Shown here piece after piece: positions 8,596 through 16,269 of a stretch of DNA of 64,000 nt. The stretch spans positions 124,001 to 188,000 of the forward strand of contig NZ_JBBBNV010000002.1 of assembly GCF_037137075.1 (NCBI RefSeq), given 5' to 3'. A program made the translations under genes and the position numbers. The stretch is from JBBBNV01 sp037137075 (GTDB lineage Bacteria > Bacillota > Bacilli > Paenibacillales > NBRC-103111). Within the stretch, counting starts at the first letter, position 1; each line of letters begins with the position of its first letter. The notes below the pieces were generated by a model, which was given only the letters and a program-made list of their open reading frames with translations, did not search any database and was not told where the DNA came from.

Positions 8596-8770
8596 GCTGC
8601 CACCCCCAGCTTCTCCATAATTCAGCGTATGCGCGTACGACGCCACTTCATGCCTCGCCGGCCGCTTCCGGCAGATCAAGCAGGGACGGCGCCCTGAAAT
8701 TCGTGAATAAGCCGCAAATTATGGTATGATGGTGGTATAGGTCACGACTATGGAAGATGAGGTGCAATCC

Positions 8771-11440
8771 GTGTCCAAATTATTATTGTTTGACGGAAAC
8801 AGCTTGGCGTACCGCGCTTTTTTTGCGCTGCCGCCGTTGACGAATTCCAGCGGGCTGCATACGAATGCCGTATATGGCTTTACGACGATGCTGCTCCGGC
8901 TGCTGGAGGAAGAGAAGCCGACCCATGTTATGGTCGCGTTTGATGCAGGCAAAACGACCTTTCGTCATGAAGGGTATGAACAATATAAGGCAGGCCGCGA
9001 GAAAACCCCGTCCGAGCTGTCGGAGCAGTTCCCGCTGCTCAGAGAGCTGCTGACAGGGTTCGGCATTACCCATTTTGAGCTGCCGGGGTATGAAGCGGAC
9101 GATATTATCGGAACGGTGTCCCGCCAAGCGGAGGAGCAGGGGGCCGAGGTGCTGGTCGTGTCCGGGGACAAGGACATGCTGCAGCTGGCTTCCCCCCGGG
9201 TCACTGTCGCCGTTACCCGGAAAGGCATCAGTGAAGTAGAGCGATACGGCCCCGAACAAATTCAGGAAAAATACGGCCTGAAGCCGGAGCAAATCATCGA
9301 TTTGAAAGGGCTGATGGGCGACGCCTCCGATAACATTCCCGGTGTGCCGGGCGTCGGGGAAAAAACGGCGCTGAAGCTGCTTCATGAGCACGGCAGCGTG
9401 GAAGAGGTGCTGGCCCGCGTGGAGGACATGAAGGGCAAGCTGCAGGAAAACCTGCGCAGCCATGCGGAGGATGCGCGGATGAGCAAGCGCCTGGCCACCA
9501 TTTACCGCGAGGTGCCGATCGGGAAGGAGCTGGACGAGCTGGCTTATAGCGGGTATGAAGGCTCTTCGCTGGGACCGGTTCTCCGCAAGCTGGAATTCAA
9601 GTCGCTGATGGAGCGGCTTGAATTGAGCGGCGCGGCCGGAGCAGGACCCGAAGACGGACAGGCAGCTCCCGAAGGGGCGCCGGCGCCTCCGTTCAGGCTC
9701 GTTGGCGAGGCGGAGCTGGACGAGCTGGAAGCGGTGCTGTCCCGGGTAGAGACCGTTTATCTGGAAGCCACGGGGGACAATCCGCATCATGCTCTTGTAT
9801 CCGGGCTTGCTTTTTATACAGAGGAAGCTTGTTATTATTTGCCCTTTGCTCTGGTGGAGGCCGGGAAGGCCGAATTTGTTAAATTGTGGCTGGAGGATGA
9901 GAGAAAGGCCAAGCAGGTGTACGATCTGCACAAAATGATCGTGGCCCTTGCGTGGAATGGCATCCAGGTGCGCGGGGTGCGCGCGGATGTTATGCTGGCC
10001 GCCTATTTGCTGGACCCGACGGAATCGGGACTGTCGCTCCATGCCCTTACGGACAAGTACAGCTTGCCGCGGGTAGCCCACGAAGAGGACGTATACGGCA
10101 AGGGCGCCAGGTTTCAAGTGCCGCCGCTGGAGAAGCTGGCGGAATTCGCCTCCCGGAAGGCGGATGCGGTGCACCGGCTTATTCCGCTGCTGGCGGGCCA
10201 ACTGGAAGAAAAGGAAATGAACCATCTGTACTACGATCTGGAGCTGCCGCTGGCCGGAGTGCTGTCGACGCTGGAGCTGAGAGGGATTACGGTTGACGGG
10301 GCCGAGCTGAGAGAGTACGGGGAGAAGCTGGCCGAGGATTTGGCAACCTTGACCCGGGAGGTGTACGCGCTGGCCGGGACTGAGTTCAATATCGGATCGC
10401 CGAAGCAGCTGGGTGAGGTGCTGTTTGAGAAGCTCGGCCTGCCTCCGGACAAAAAGACCAAAACCGGTTATTCTACCGGCGCTGAGGTGCTGGAGAAGCT
10501 GGAGCCGTATCATCCGGTCATTAGCAAGATACTTCACTACCGTCAAGTGTCCAAGCTGCAGTCGACTTACGTGGAAGGCCTGCTGAAGGAGATTCGTCCG
10601 CAGACGGGCAAGGTGCATACGTATTATCAGCAAACGATTGCCGCTACAGGCCGGCTCAGCAGCCAGTTCCCCAATTTGCAAAATATTCCGATCCGGCTTG
10701 AAGAAGGCCGCCGCATCCGCAAGGTATTCAAGCCTTCGCAGCCGGGCTGGCGTATTCTCGCGGCGGATTATTCTCAAATCGAGCTGCGCGTGCTTGCGCA
10801 CATCTCCGGGGACGAGAAGCTGAAGGAAGCGTTCGTGCACGATCTGGACATCCATACCAAGACAGCCATGGATGTGTTCGGAGTTACGGCGGATCAGGTG
10901 GATTCCAATATGCGCCGCCAAGCGAAGGCTGTTAATTTCGGGATTGTTTATGGAATCAGCGGCTTCGGACTGTCGGTCAATTTAAATATTAGCGTTAAGG
11001 AAGCGGAGAGATTTAAAGAGCAGTATTTTGCCGTATTCCAAGGGGTTCAGCGGTATATGGAGGAGATTGTGAAGGAAGCGCGCGAGGCAGGCTATGTTAC
11101 GACGCTGCTTCACCGCCGCCGGTACTTGCCGGAAATTAAGGCGTCCAATTTCAACCTTCGTTCATTTGCGGAGCGTACGGCGATGAATACGCCGATCCAG
11201 GGCACGGCCGCCGATATTATTAAGCTGGCCATGGTGCAAATGGCCGCGCGCCTGTCGGAGGAGAAGCTGCAAAGCCGCATGCTGCTGCAGGTGCATGACG
11301 AGCTTGTGTTCGAGGTGCCGGAGGAGGAGCTGGACCTGATGCGCCGAATCGTGCCGGAAGTGATGGAGAATGCAATCAAGCTGGACGTGCCGCTGAAGGT
11401 GGATGCCAGTGACGGCAGCAATTGGTATGAGGCGAAGTAG
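8771..11440 (+). CDS. polA: DNA polymerase I
   Basis: This 889-residue enzyme fills gaps in repair and removes RNA primers. Domains in order are a 5'-3' exonuclease (LLLFDGNSLAYRAFF, DDIIGT, GDKDMLQL), a 3'-5' exonuclease-like domain lacking the DxE catalytic pair (VYLEATGDNPHH), as in Bacillus PolA, and the polymerase with motif A (AADYSQIELRVLAH), motif B (RRQAKAVNFGIVYGIS) and motif C (LQVHDELVFEVP). The GTG at 8771 follows GATGAGGTG at good spacing, whereas the ATG at 8750 has no ribosome site; either is possible. It leads the polA-mutM-ytaF-coaE run known from Bacillus. Confidence 0.96.
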   Translation: MSKLLLFDGNSLAYRAFFALPPLTNSSGLHTNAVYGFTTMLLRLLEEEKPTHVMVAFDAGKTTFRHEGYEQYKAGREKTPSELSEQFPLLRELLTGFGITHFELPGYEADDIIGTVSRQAEEQGAEVLVVSGDKDMLQLASPRVTVAVTRKGISEVERYGPEQIQEKYGLKPEQIIDLKGLMGDASDNIPGVPGVGEKTALKLLHEHGSVEEVLARVEDMKGKLQENLRSHAEDARMSKRLATIYREVPIGKELDELAYSGYEGSSLGPVLRKLEFKSLMERLELSGAAGAGPEDGQAAPEGAPAPPFRLVGEAELDELEAVLSRVETVYLEATGDNPHHALVSGLAFYTEEACYYLPFALVEAGKAEFVKLWLEDERKAKQVYDLHKMIVALAWNGIQVRGVRADVMLAAYLLDPTESGLSLHALTDKYSLPRVAHEEDVYGKGARFQVPPLEKLAEFASRKADAVHRLIPLLAGQLEEKEMNHLYYDLELPLAGVLSTLELRGITVDGAELREYGEKLAEDLATLTREVYALAGTEFNIGSPKQLGEVLFEKLGLPPDKKTKTGYSTGAEVLEKLEPYHPVISKILHYRQVSKLQSTYVEGLLKEIRPQTGKVHTYYQQTIAATGRLSSQFPNLQNIPIRLEEGRRIRKVFKPSQPGWRILAADYSQIELRVLAHISGDEKLKEAFVHDLDIHTKTAMDVFGVTADQVDSNMRRQAKAVNFGIVYGISGFGLSVNLNISVKEAERFKEQYFAVFQGVQRYMEEIVKEAREAGYVTTLLHRRRYLPEIKASNFNLRSFAERTAMNTPIQGTAADIIKLAMVQMAARLSEEKLQSRMLLQVHDELVFEVPEEELDLMRRIVPEVMENAIKLDVPLKVDASDGSNWYEAK

Positions 11441-11538
11441 CTCCCTTGGTAGGCATGAAGCCGGGGACAAGATATAATGTAGAGCATAAGAAACCATTTC
11501 AAACAGCTTCGGGCTTCATGGAGAGGGGAAGACAGGTT

Positions 11539-12399
11539 ATGCCGGAATTACCGGAAGTGGAAACGGTCCGCCGCACGCTGGAGCAGCTTGTCGTCGGCAA
11601 GCAAATCAGACAGGTTCAGGTGCATCTGAACCGGATTATTCAGCGCCCGCAGGAGCCGGGACATTTCTGCGCGCTTCTTGAAGGGGAAACGATTCGCGGC
11701 ATGGAGCGGCGCGGCAAATTTATCCGTTTTGTGATGGATAATATCGTCATGGTGTCTCATTTGCGGATGGAAGGCCGCTACGGGCTTTACCGGCAGGATG
11801 AAGCGGTGGAGAAGCATACCCATGTCGTATTTCAATTCACGGACGGCACCGAGCTTCGTTATAAGGATGTAAGGCAGTTTGGGACCATGCATTTGTTCAC
11901 GCCCGGCGAGGAATTTCTCCAGCCGCCTCTGAAGAAGCTGGGACTGGAGCCGCTGGATGAAGCCTTCACGCTGGATGCGTTCAAGCGCGTGCTGCGGGGC
12001 AAATCGGGCAAAATTAAGCCGCTGCTTTTGAATCAGGAATATGTGGTCGGGCTCGGCAATATTTATGTAGATGAGTCCTTGTTCAGCGCGGGGATTCACC
12101 CGGAACGGACCGCCGCTTCGCTGAGCGGGGAAGAGCTGGCCCGGCTGCACGAATCGATCTGCACTACACTGCGGGAAGCGGTGGAGCTTGGCGGGTCGTC
12201 CATTAAATCGTATGTCAACGGCCAGGGCGAGATGGGAATGTTCCAGATGCGGCTGAAGGTTTACGGACGCAAGGGCGAAGCTTGCGCAGCCTGCGGACAG
12301 CCTGTGGAAAAAAGCATTGTAGGCGGACGGGGAACTCATATTTGCCCGGCCTGCCAGCCGCTACGGGTGACGAGGAAAAAAAGCGCATCCGCCAAGTAA
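11539..12399 (+). CDS. mutM: Formamidopyrimidine-DNA glycosylase
   Basis: The protein has 286 residues and removes oxidised purines such as 8-oxoguanine with beta-delta lyase action. The mature N-terminus PELPEVETVRR carries the catalytic proline and Glu after Met removal. The helix-two-turn-helix (YVVGLGNIYVDESLF) and the C-terminal zinc finger (CAACGQPVEK ... THICPAC) are intact. The ATG at 11539 is the only start that exposes Pro2; in-frame codons from 11446 onward are untranslated leader. GAGAGGGGAAG is the ribosome site. Confidence 0.97.
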   Translation: MPELPEVETVRRTLEQLVVGKQIRQVQVHLNRIIQRPQEPGHFCALLEGETIRGMERRGKFIRFVMDNIVMVSHLRMEGRYGLYRQDEAVEKHTHVVFQFTDGTELRYKDVRQFGTMHLFTPGEEFLQPPLKKLGLEPLDEAFTLDAFKRVLRGKSGKIKPLLLNQEYVVGLGNIYVDESLFSAGIHPERTAASLSGEELARLHESICTTLREAVELGGSSIKSYVNGQGEMGMFQMRLKVYGRKGEACAACGQPVEKSIVGGRGTHICPACQPLRVTRKKSASAK

Positions 12400-12477
12400 G
12401 CTTTTTTCATGACACGCGTTCCTGCTTTGCTCCATATGATGGGATAGTGATGCATATGGCAAAGGAAGGTGATGCGG

Positions 12478-13206
12478 ATGCTGCCGGTGTTTTCTCTGCT
12501 GCTGCTTGCCCTTGCGGTGAGCCTGGACGGTCTCGGGGTGGGCGTGGCGTACGGTATGCGTCAGATTCGGATTCCGCTGCGCTCTGTAGCGATTATCTCC
12601 TGCTGCTCCGGCTTGATTATTTATGTATCGATGCAGCTTGGCGGGGCGCTGAGCCAGTTCTTGTCCCCCCGTACGGCCGGCTGGCTCGGGGCGCTGATTC
12701 TGATTGCAATCGGAATGTGGGCGCTACTCCAGATGGCGAGGCAGAAGGAAGGGGATGCTGCTTCAACGGAAGCTGCGGCCTTGGCGGATGGGCCGCCGGA
12801 GGCCGGGCTGCATCAGAGCCCGGAGGAGTTCCGTCTTGAAGATGCAGGAACAGGCCAGCGTACACCGAAGATTCTGTCTATTGAACTCAAGCGGCTCGGC
12901 ATTGTAATCCAAATCTTGCGGACACCGGCGGCGGCGGACCTAGACCGCTCCGGTAGCATCTCGGCCGACGAGGCGCTGTGGCTTGGCGTGGCTTTAAGCC
13001 TGGACGCATTCGGGGCGGGGATTGGGGCGGCTTTTATCGGTCTGCCGGCCCTGTGGACGTCGATCGTAATCGCCCTCGCCAGCGGCGCCTTCCTGACGGC
13101 GGGCCTGCGGCTTGGACTGCTCTTTGCAGGCTCCAGCTGGATGAGAAGGCTGTCTCTTGTACCTGGCTTTTTGTTAATCATCATTGGATTATTTAAGTTA
13201 ATGTGA
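12478..13206 (+). CDS. ytaF: Sporulation membrane protein YtaF
   Basis: This is an integral membrane protein of about 242 residues, in the YtaF/MntP-like cation-efflux fold, with two halves each opening with an SLD-containing helix (LALAVSLDGLGVGVAYG and LGVALSLDAFGAGIGAA). A soluble loop of about 80 residues joins them and holds DLDRSGSISADE, a canonical EF-hand calcium loop pattern. The ATG at 12478 is correctly spaced from AAAGGAAGG; GTG 12469 and ATG 12472 are too close. The position between mutM and coaE matches Bacillus subtilis. Its precise transport function is not known. Confidence 0.9.
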   Translation: MLPVFSLLLLALAVSLDGLGVGVAYGMRQIRIPLRSVAIISCCSGLIIYVSMQLGGALSQFLSPRTAGWLGALILIAIGMWALLQMARQKEGDAASTEAAALADGPPEAGLHQSPEEFRLEDAGTGQRTPKILSIELKRLGIVIQILRTPAAADLDRSGSISADEALWLGVALSLDAFGAGIGAAFIGLPALWTSIVIALASGAFLTAGLRLGLLFAGSSWMRRLSLVPGFLLIIIGLFKLM

Positions 13207-13215
13207 GGTGTGACC

Positions 13216-13812
13216 ATGAACATCGGGCTGACGGGCGGTATTGCCTGCGGAAAAAGCACAGTGGCTTCCTTGCTGGTCGGCAAGGGCGCGATTCTCATCG
13301 ATGCTGACCGGATTGCCCGTGAAGTCGTGGAACCGGGCACTCCGGGCTTGGCGGACATTGCCGCCAAGTTTGGACAAGCCGTACTTCAGCCGGACGGCAG
13401 TCTGAATCGCAAAGCACTCGGCGCGATCGTGTTCCAGGAGGCGGAGAAGCGGAAGGCGCTGGAAGCGATTCTTCATCCGCGAATCCGTGAACGGATGCGG
13501 CTTTTATTGGAGGAGGCGGAAGCGGCTCATCCGGACAGGCTTGTGGTGGTGGATATACCGCTTTTGTATGAGTCCGGCCTGCAGGACAATTATGAGCAGA
13601 TCATGGTTGTCTACGTGCCGGAAGCGGTTCAAATACAGCGTCTTATTCAGCGGGATCAGATCGATGAAGCGGAAGCACGCCGCCGCATTCAGTCGCAAAT
13701 GCCGATTGAGGAGAAACGGCAGCGGGCCGATATTCTCATCGACAACAGCGGAACACTGGCTGAAACCGAGCGGCAGGTGCTGGCTTTCTGGTCTGGAAAG
13801 GGGCTGCCATGA
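13216..13812 (+). CDS. coaE: Dephospho-CoA kinase
   Basis: This is the last enzyme of coenzyme A synthesis, phosphorylating the ribose 3'-hydroxyl of dephospho-CoA; 198 residues, typical length. The P-loop is GLTGGIACGKST, followed by the acceptor region ILIDADRIAREVVEPG and the lid and substrate stretch VDIPLLYESG. The start is the ATG at 13216, seven bases after GAGG. The stop overlaps the next start (ATGA at 13809-13812), so coupling with the transglycosylase gene is likely. Confidence 0.96.
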   Translation: MNIGLTGGIACGKSTVASLLVGKGAILIDADRIAREVVEPGTPGLADIAAKFGQAVLQPDGSLNRKALGAIVFQEAEKRKALEAILHPRIRERMRLLLEEAEAAHPDRLVVVDIPLLYESGLQDNYEQIMVVYVPEAVQIQRLIQRDQIDEAEARRRIQSQMPIEEKRQRADILIDNSGTLAETERQVLAFWSGKGLP

Positions 13813-14438
13813 CGGTCATGACAAAGCCGGGGGTGTATGTGCTGCTGGTAGTAGGATTCATCGGTGTACTGTTCTTACAGTCGGACTGGCTAGGCAAACG
13901 GATGTACCCGGTACAGTATCCGGAGGATATTAAGCGTCTGGCGGACAAGTACAAGCAGGACCCCTATCTGATTGCGGCGATTATTCGTACGGAAAGCAAT
14001 TTCGACCCTGGTGTGGAGTCTCATAAAGGCGCGTTCGGCGCGATGCAGCTGATGCCGGATACGGCGGAATGGATTGTGGAAACCGGGAATTTCCCCAAAG
14101 ACATGCTGAGCTCGCTGGATCAGGCGGAGGTTAATGTGGAGCTTGGCTCCTGGTACCTGCGCTGGCTGCATGATCAGTTCGGGGGCAATGTCACGGCTGT
14201 AGTGGCTGCCTACAATGCGGGTCCGGGGAACGTCAAGCGATGGATGCAGGATGGCCGCTGGAACGGGCAGCCGGAGACGGTAAACGACATCCCGTTCGGG
14301 GAAACACGGCACTATGTACAGAAGGTTACATACTTTTATAAGAAGTATAAAAAGCTTTACCCGGAAGGGCTGCAAACGACGATGCTCAATGTCTCGTCTG
14401 TCTTCGGCTTCATCCGCCAGTATGCCAAAATCTTGTAA
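13809..14438 (+). CDS. Membrane-anchored lytic transglycosylase (SLT domain)
   Basis: The 209-residue protein starts with one transmembrane anchor (VYVLLVVGFIGVLFL) and then a Slt70-type lysozyme fold. The catalytic Glu lies in AIIRTESNFDPG; other family motifs are GAFGAMQLMPDTAEW and VAAYNAGPGNVKRW. It cleaves peptidoglycan glycan strands outside the membrane. It overlaps coaE by four bases and corresponds in position to the SLT gene after coaE in related genomes. Confidence 0.93.
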   Translation: MTVMTKPGVYVLLVVGFIGVLFLQSDWLGKRMYPVQYPEDIKRLADKYKQDPYLIAAIIRTESNFDPGVESHKGAFGAMQLMPDTAEWIVETGNFPKDMLSSLDQAEVNVELGSWYLRWLHDQFGGNVTAVVAAYNAGPGNVKRWMQDGRWNGQPETVNDIPFGETRHYVQKVTYFYKKYKKLYPEGLQTTMLNVSSVFGFIRQYAKIL

Positions 14439-14487
14439 TCAATGCGCGCTGTTTTACCGATGAATGAGGTAGCTGCAGAAAAAGAAA

Positions 14488-14532
14488 GGAAGCATTGGAT
14501 CTGCTCCTGATTGGAGCGGGTCCAATACTTCC
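14488..14532. terminator. Bidirectional terminator hairpin
   Basis: GGAAGCATTGGATC (14488-14501) pairs with GGTCCAATACTTCC, with an inner CTCC/GGAG stem. On the minus strand the stem is followed by TTTCTTTTTCTG, so it should end the spore-protein transcript. On the plus strand it also lies after the transglycosylase gene. Confidence 0.75.
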
Positions 14533-14546
14533 TCTTGCATCAAGGC

Positions 14547-14771
14547 TTATCGGAATTGACCGGCGAGCTGCTGCTCGGCGATTTGCACCAGTTTACGAGT
14601 GATGTGACCACCAATCGCACCTGTGTCACGAGTAGCCATGTTGCCATAGTAACCATCTTGTGGAATGGCAATACCAAGCTCCTGAGCTACTTCGTATTTC
14701 ATTTGATCCAACGCTGCATTTGCTTGAGGAACAACTAGCGTATTGGAGTTACTGGATTGTCCTGTACCCAT
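14547..14771 (-). CDS. Alpha/beta-type small acid-soluble spore protein
   Basis: This is a 74-residue SASP, which coats and protects DNA in the dormant spore. The conserved core is NAALDQMKYEVAQELGI, whose YEVA stretch is the germination protease cut region. The second conserved block is GYYGNMATRDTGAIGGHITR plus KLV. The start has a strong AAGGAGGTG site (minus strand, about 14785). Expression from a forespore (sigma G) promoter is expected from the family. This gene is direct evidence of an endospore former. Confidence 0.96.
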   Translation of the reverse strand: MGTGQSSNSNTLVVPQANAALDQMKYEVAQELGIAIPQDGYYGNMATRDTGAIGGHITRKLVQIAEQQLAGQFR

Positions 14772-14929
14772 GTTTGTTCACCTCCTTGTCGTTGGTGATT
14801 GTATTATGTGCGCTTTTGGCGGGAACCAATCAGGAAAGCACTGGCAATTTTTTTAGCCTTGATTTCGCCCCGGGCCGGGGCGTGAAACGAAGCTGCATAC
14901 ATAGACGAACTCAAGAAGGGGGCCTTATC

Positions 14930-15397
14930 ATGAAATGTCCATACTGCGAGCATAGCGGAACGAAGGTGTTGGATTCCCGTCCGGCCAATGACAACAAATC
15001 GATTCGCCGCAGGCGGGAATGCGAGAAATGCCAGCGCCGCTTCACTACATTCGAGATGGTGGAAGAAGCGCCGCTCATCGTCATCAAAAAGGACGGCAGC
15101 CGGGAAGAGTTCAGCCGGGATAAAATGCTTCGCGGGTTAATTCGCGCCTGCGAGAAGAGACCGGTATCCGTTGAGAAGCTGGATGAAATTGTATCGGAGG
15201 TTGAACGCCAAATCCGCAGTCATGCCTATGCGGAGGTAGACAGCCGGCAAATTGGGGAATTGGTGATGGAGCAGCTGTATCCGGTGGATGAGGTGGCGTA
15301 TATCCGGTTTGCCTCGGTATACCGCCAGTTCAAGGATATTAACATGTTTATGAAGGAGCTGACGGAAATTCTCGGCAAGCATCAGCACGAGAATTAA
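14930..15397 (+). CDS. nrdR: Transcriptional repressor NrdR
   Basis: The product has 155 residues and represses ribonucleotide reductase genes when dATP is high. A zinc ribbon opens the protein (MKCPYCEHSGTKVLDSRPA ... CEKCQRRFTTFE), followed by an ATP-cone domain (PLIVIKKDGSREEFSRDKML to IRFASVYRQFKDINMF). The ATG at 14930 is behind AAGGGGG and begins directly at the zinc ribbon; in-frame codons upstream of it are leader. It is transcribed divergently from the spore protein gene. Confidence 0.97.
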   Translation: MKCPYCEHSGTKVLDSRPANDNKSIRRRRECEKCQRRFTTFEMVEEAPLIVIKKDGSREEFSRDKMLRGLIRACEKRPVSVEKLDEIVSEVERQIRSHAYAEVDSRQIGELVMEQLYPVDEVAYIRFASVYRQFKDINMFMKELTEILGKHQHEN

Positions 15398-15460
15398 GAA
15401 ACGGGCAAGAGCAGATGGGGGATAGCGGCCGATTCAGCAAAAAAGAGGATACGCTGCAGG

Positions 15461-15628
15461 TTAGTACAGCATTCTCCTCTTGACAACCACGTTGGCGCCG
15501 TAGGCCTTGCGGATTCTGTCCATCTGGTCCGCCACGTATCGGTAAATGTCCTTCAGCCTGCGGTTCAGCGGCGTTATCGTTTCGATGACTTTTCCGTTTA
15601 CAATAACATCAAAAACAACCATTATCAT
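15461..15628 (-). CDS. Small conserved-looking protein, unknown
   Basis: The minus strand encodes 55 residues (MIMVVFDVIVNGKVIETITP, then a basic helix ending VVVKRRMLY). A GAAAGGAAC ribosome site lies a few bases before the ATG pair at 15628/15622; in-frame codons further upstream look non-coding. The pattern is a beta hairpin followed by an amphipathic helix with several Arg and Lys. It is convergent with nrdR. I do not recognise the family. Confidence 0.55.
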   Translation of the reverse strand: MIMVVFDVIVNGKVIETITPLNRRLKDIYRYVADQMDRIRKAYGANVVVKRRMLY

Positions 15629-15886
15629 CAGTTCCTTTCGCGACGGAAATTCCGTGCTGAGTTTGTGCGGCGGCGGCAGGGAAATGTTCAGAGTAGTCCT
15701 AGGACCGGGCTGCTTTTTTGCTATATCCAAGGGATAGCCTGCCTGTATAACCGCTCATTTGTATTGTATCGGTCATTTGTTTTTCCAGTGTATGCGCATA
15801 TCATGAGTTTTATTAAAATAAACAGCAAATGATAACAGAATAACACCGGATGCGATCTTGCAGGAAACGGCAGCGCAATAAGCAGG

Positions 15887-16092
15887 CAAGAACAAGAGCA
15901 AGAACAAGAACAAGAACAAGAGCAAGAGCAAGAGCAAGAGCAAGAGCAAGAGCAAGAGCAAGAACGAGCAAGAGCAAGAACAAGAGCAAGAGCAAGAGCA
16001 AGAGCAAGAGCAAGAGCAAGGGCAAGAACAAGAACAAGAACAAGAACAAGAACAAGGGCAAGGGCAAGAACAAGAGCAAGAGCAAGAGCAAG
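15887..16092. repeat. Hexanucleotide tandem array (CAAGAG/CAAGAA)
   Basis: About 206 bases are almost entirely CAAGAG and CAAGAA hexamers with occasional CAAGGG, broken once near 15964 by CGAG, which shifts the phase. The three plus frames would give Arg-Ala/Arg-Thr, Lys-Ser and Gln-Glu repeats. The Gln-Glu frame has no start codon before the array, so I do not call a protein. Confidence 0.9.
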
Positions 16093-16115
16093 AGCTTCAT
16101 GCCCCGCCTGCCGCT

Positions 16116-16165
16116 ACCGCGCGAAGCTCCCGGCGCGCAGTGTGGCGTCGCATGACGGTCGTCAA
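16116..16165 (+). repeat. Dispersed intergenic repeat, copy A
   Basis: This is the most diverged of four copies of a ~55-base repeat (others at 20314, 24808 and 58601). The core reads GCGCGAAGCTCCCGGCGCGC then GTG ... GCATGACGG. It begins 24 bases after the hexamer array and lies 3' of the minus-strand pectate lyase gene. Confidence 0.75.
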
Positions 16166-16191
16166 CCACATGCCGCCGATGAAGAAGCTGG

Positions 16192-16233
16192 GCCCAGTCC
16201 TGCGGGCAGCTGTATGTACCAGCCGGACTGGGC
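16192..16233. terminator. Hairpin between repeat A and pectate lyase
   Basis: GCCCAGTCC (16192-16200) pairs with GGACTGGGC (16225-16233), with an inner GCGGGCAG/CAGC pairing. On the plus strand it is followed by TTATTTA. It lies 37 bases after the lyase stop on the minus strand, where the tail is not T-rich. Terminator function is probable but unproven. Confidence 0.5.
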
Positions 16234-16269
16234 TTATTTATGCGGAGCTTTCCGCGCGAGGCGTTGTTT

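Noticed and set aside
8783..10921. Long minus-strand frame of about 710 codons opposite polA
   Set aside because: Antisense to a firmly identified gene; its composition is that of a GC-rich shadow frame, with no start signal.
15773..16169. Poly-Leu minus-strand frames and Lys-Ser or Arg-Ala plus-strand frames in the hexamer array
   Set aside because: All frames through the array are open by composition; none has a ribosome site and none shows conservation-like features. The Gln-Glu frame has no start codon before its upstream stop.
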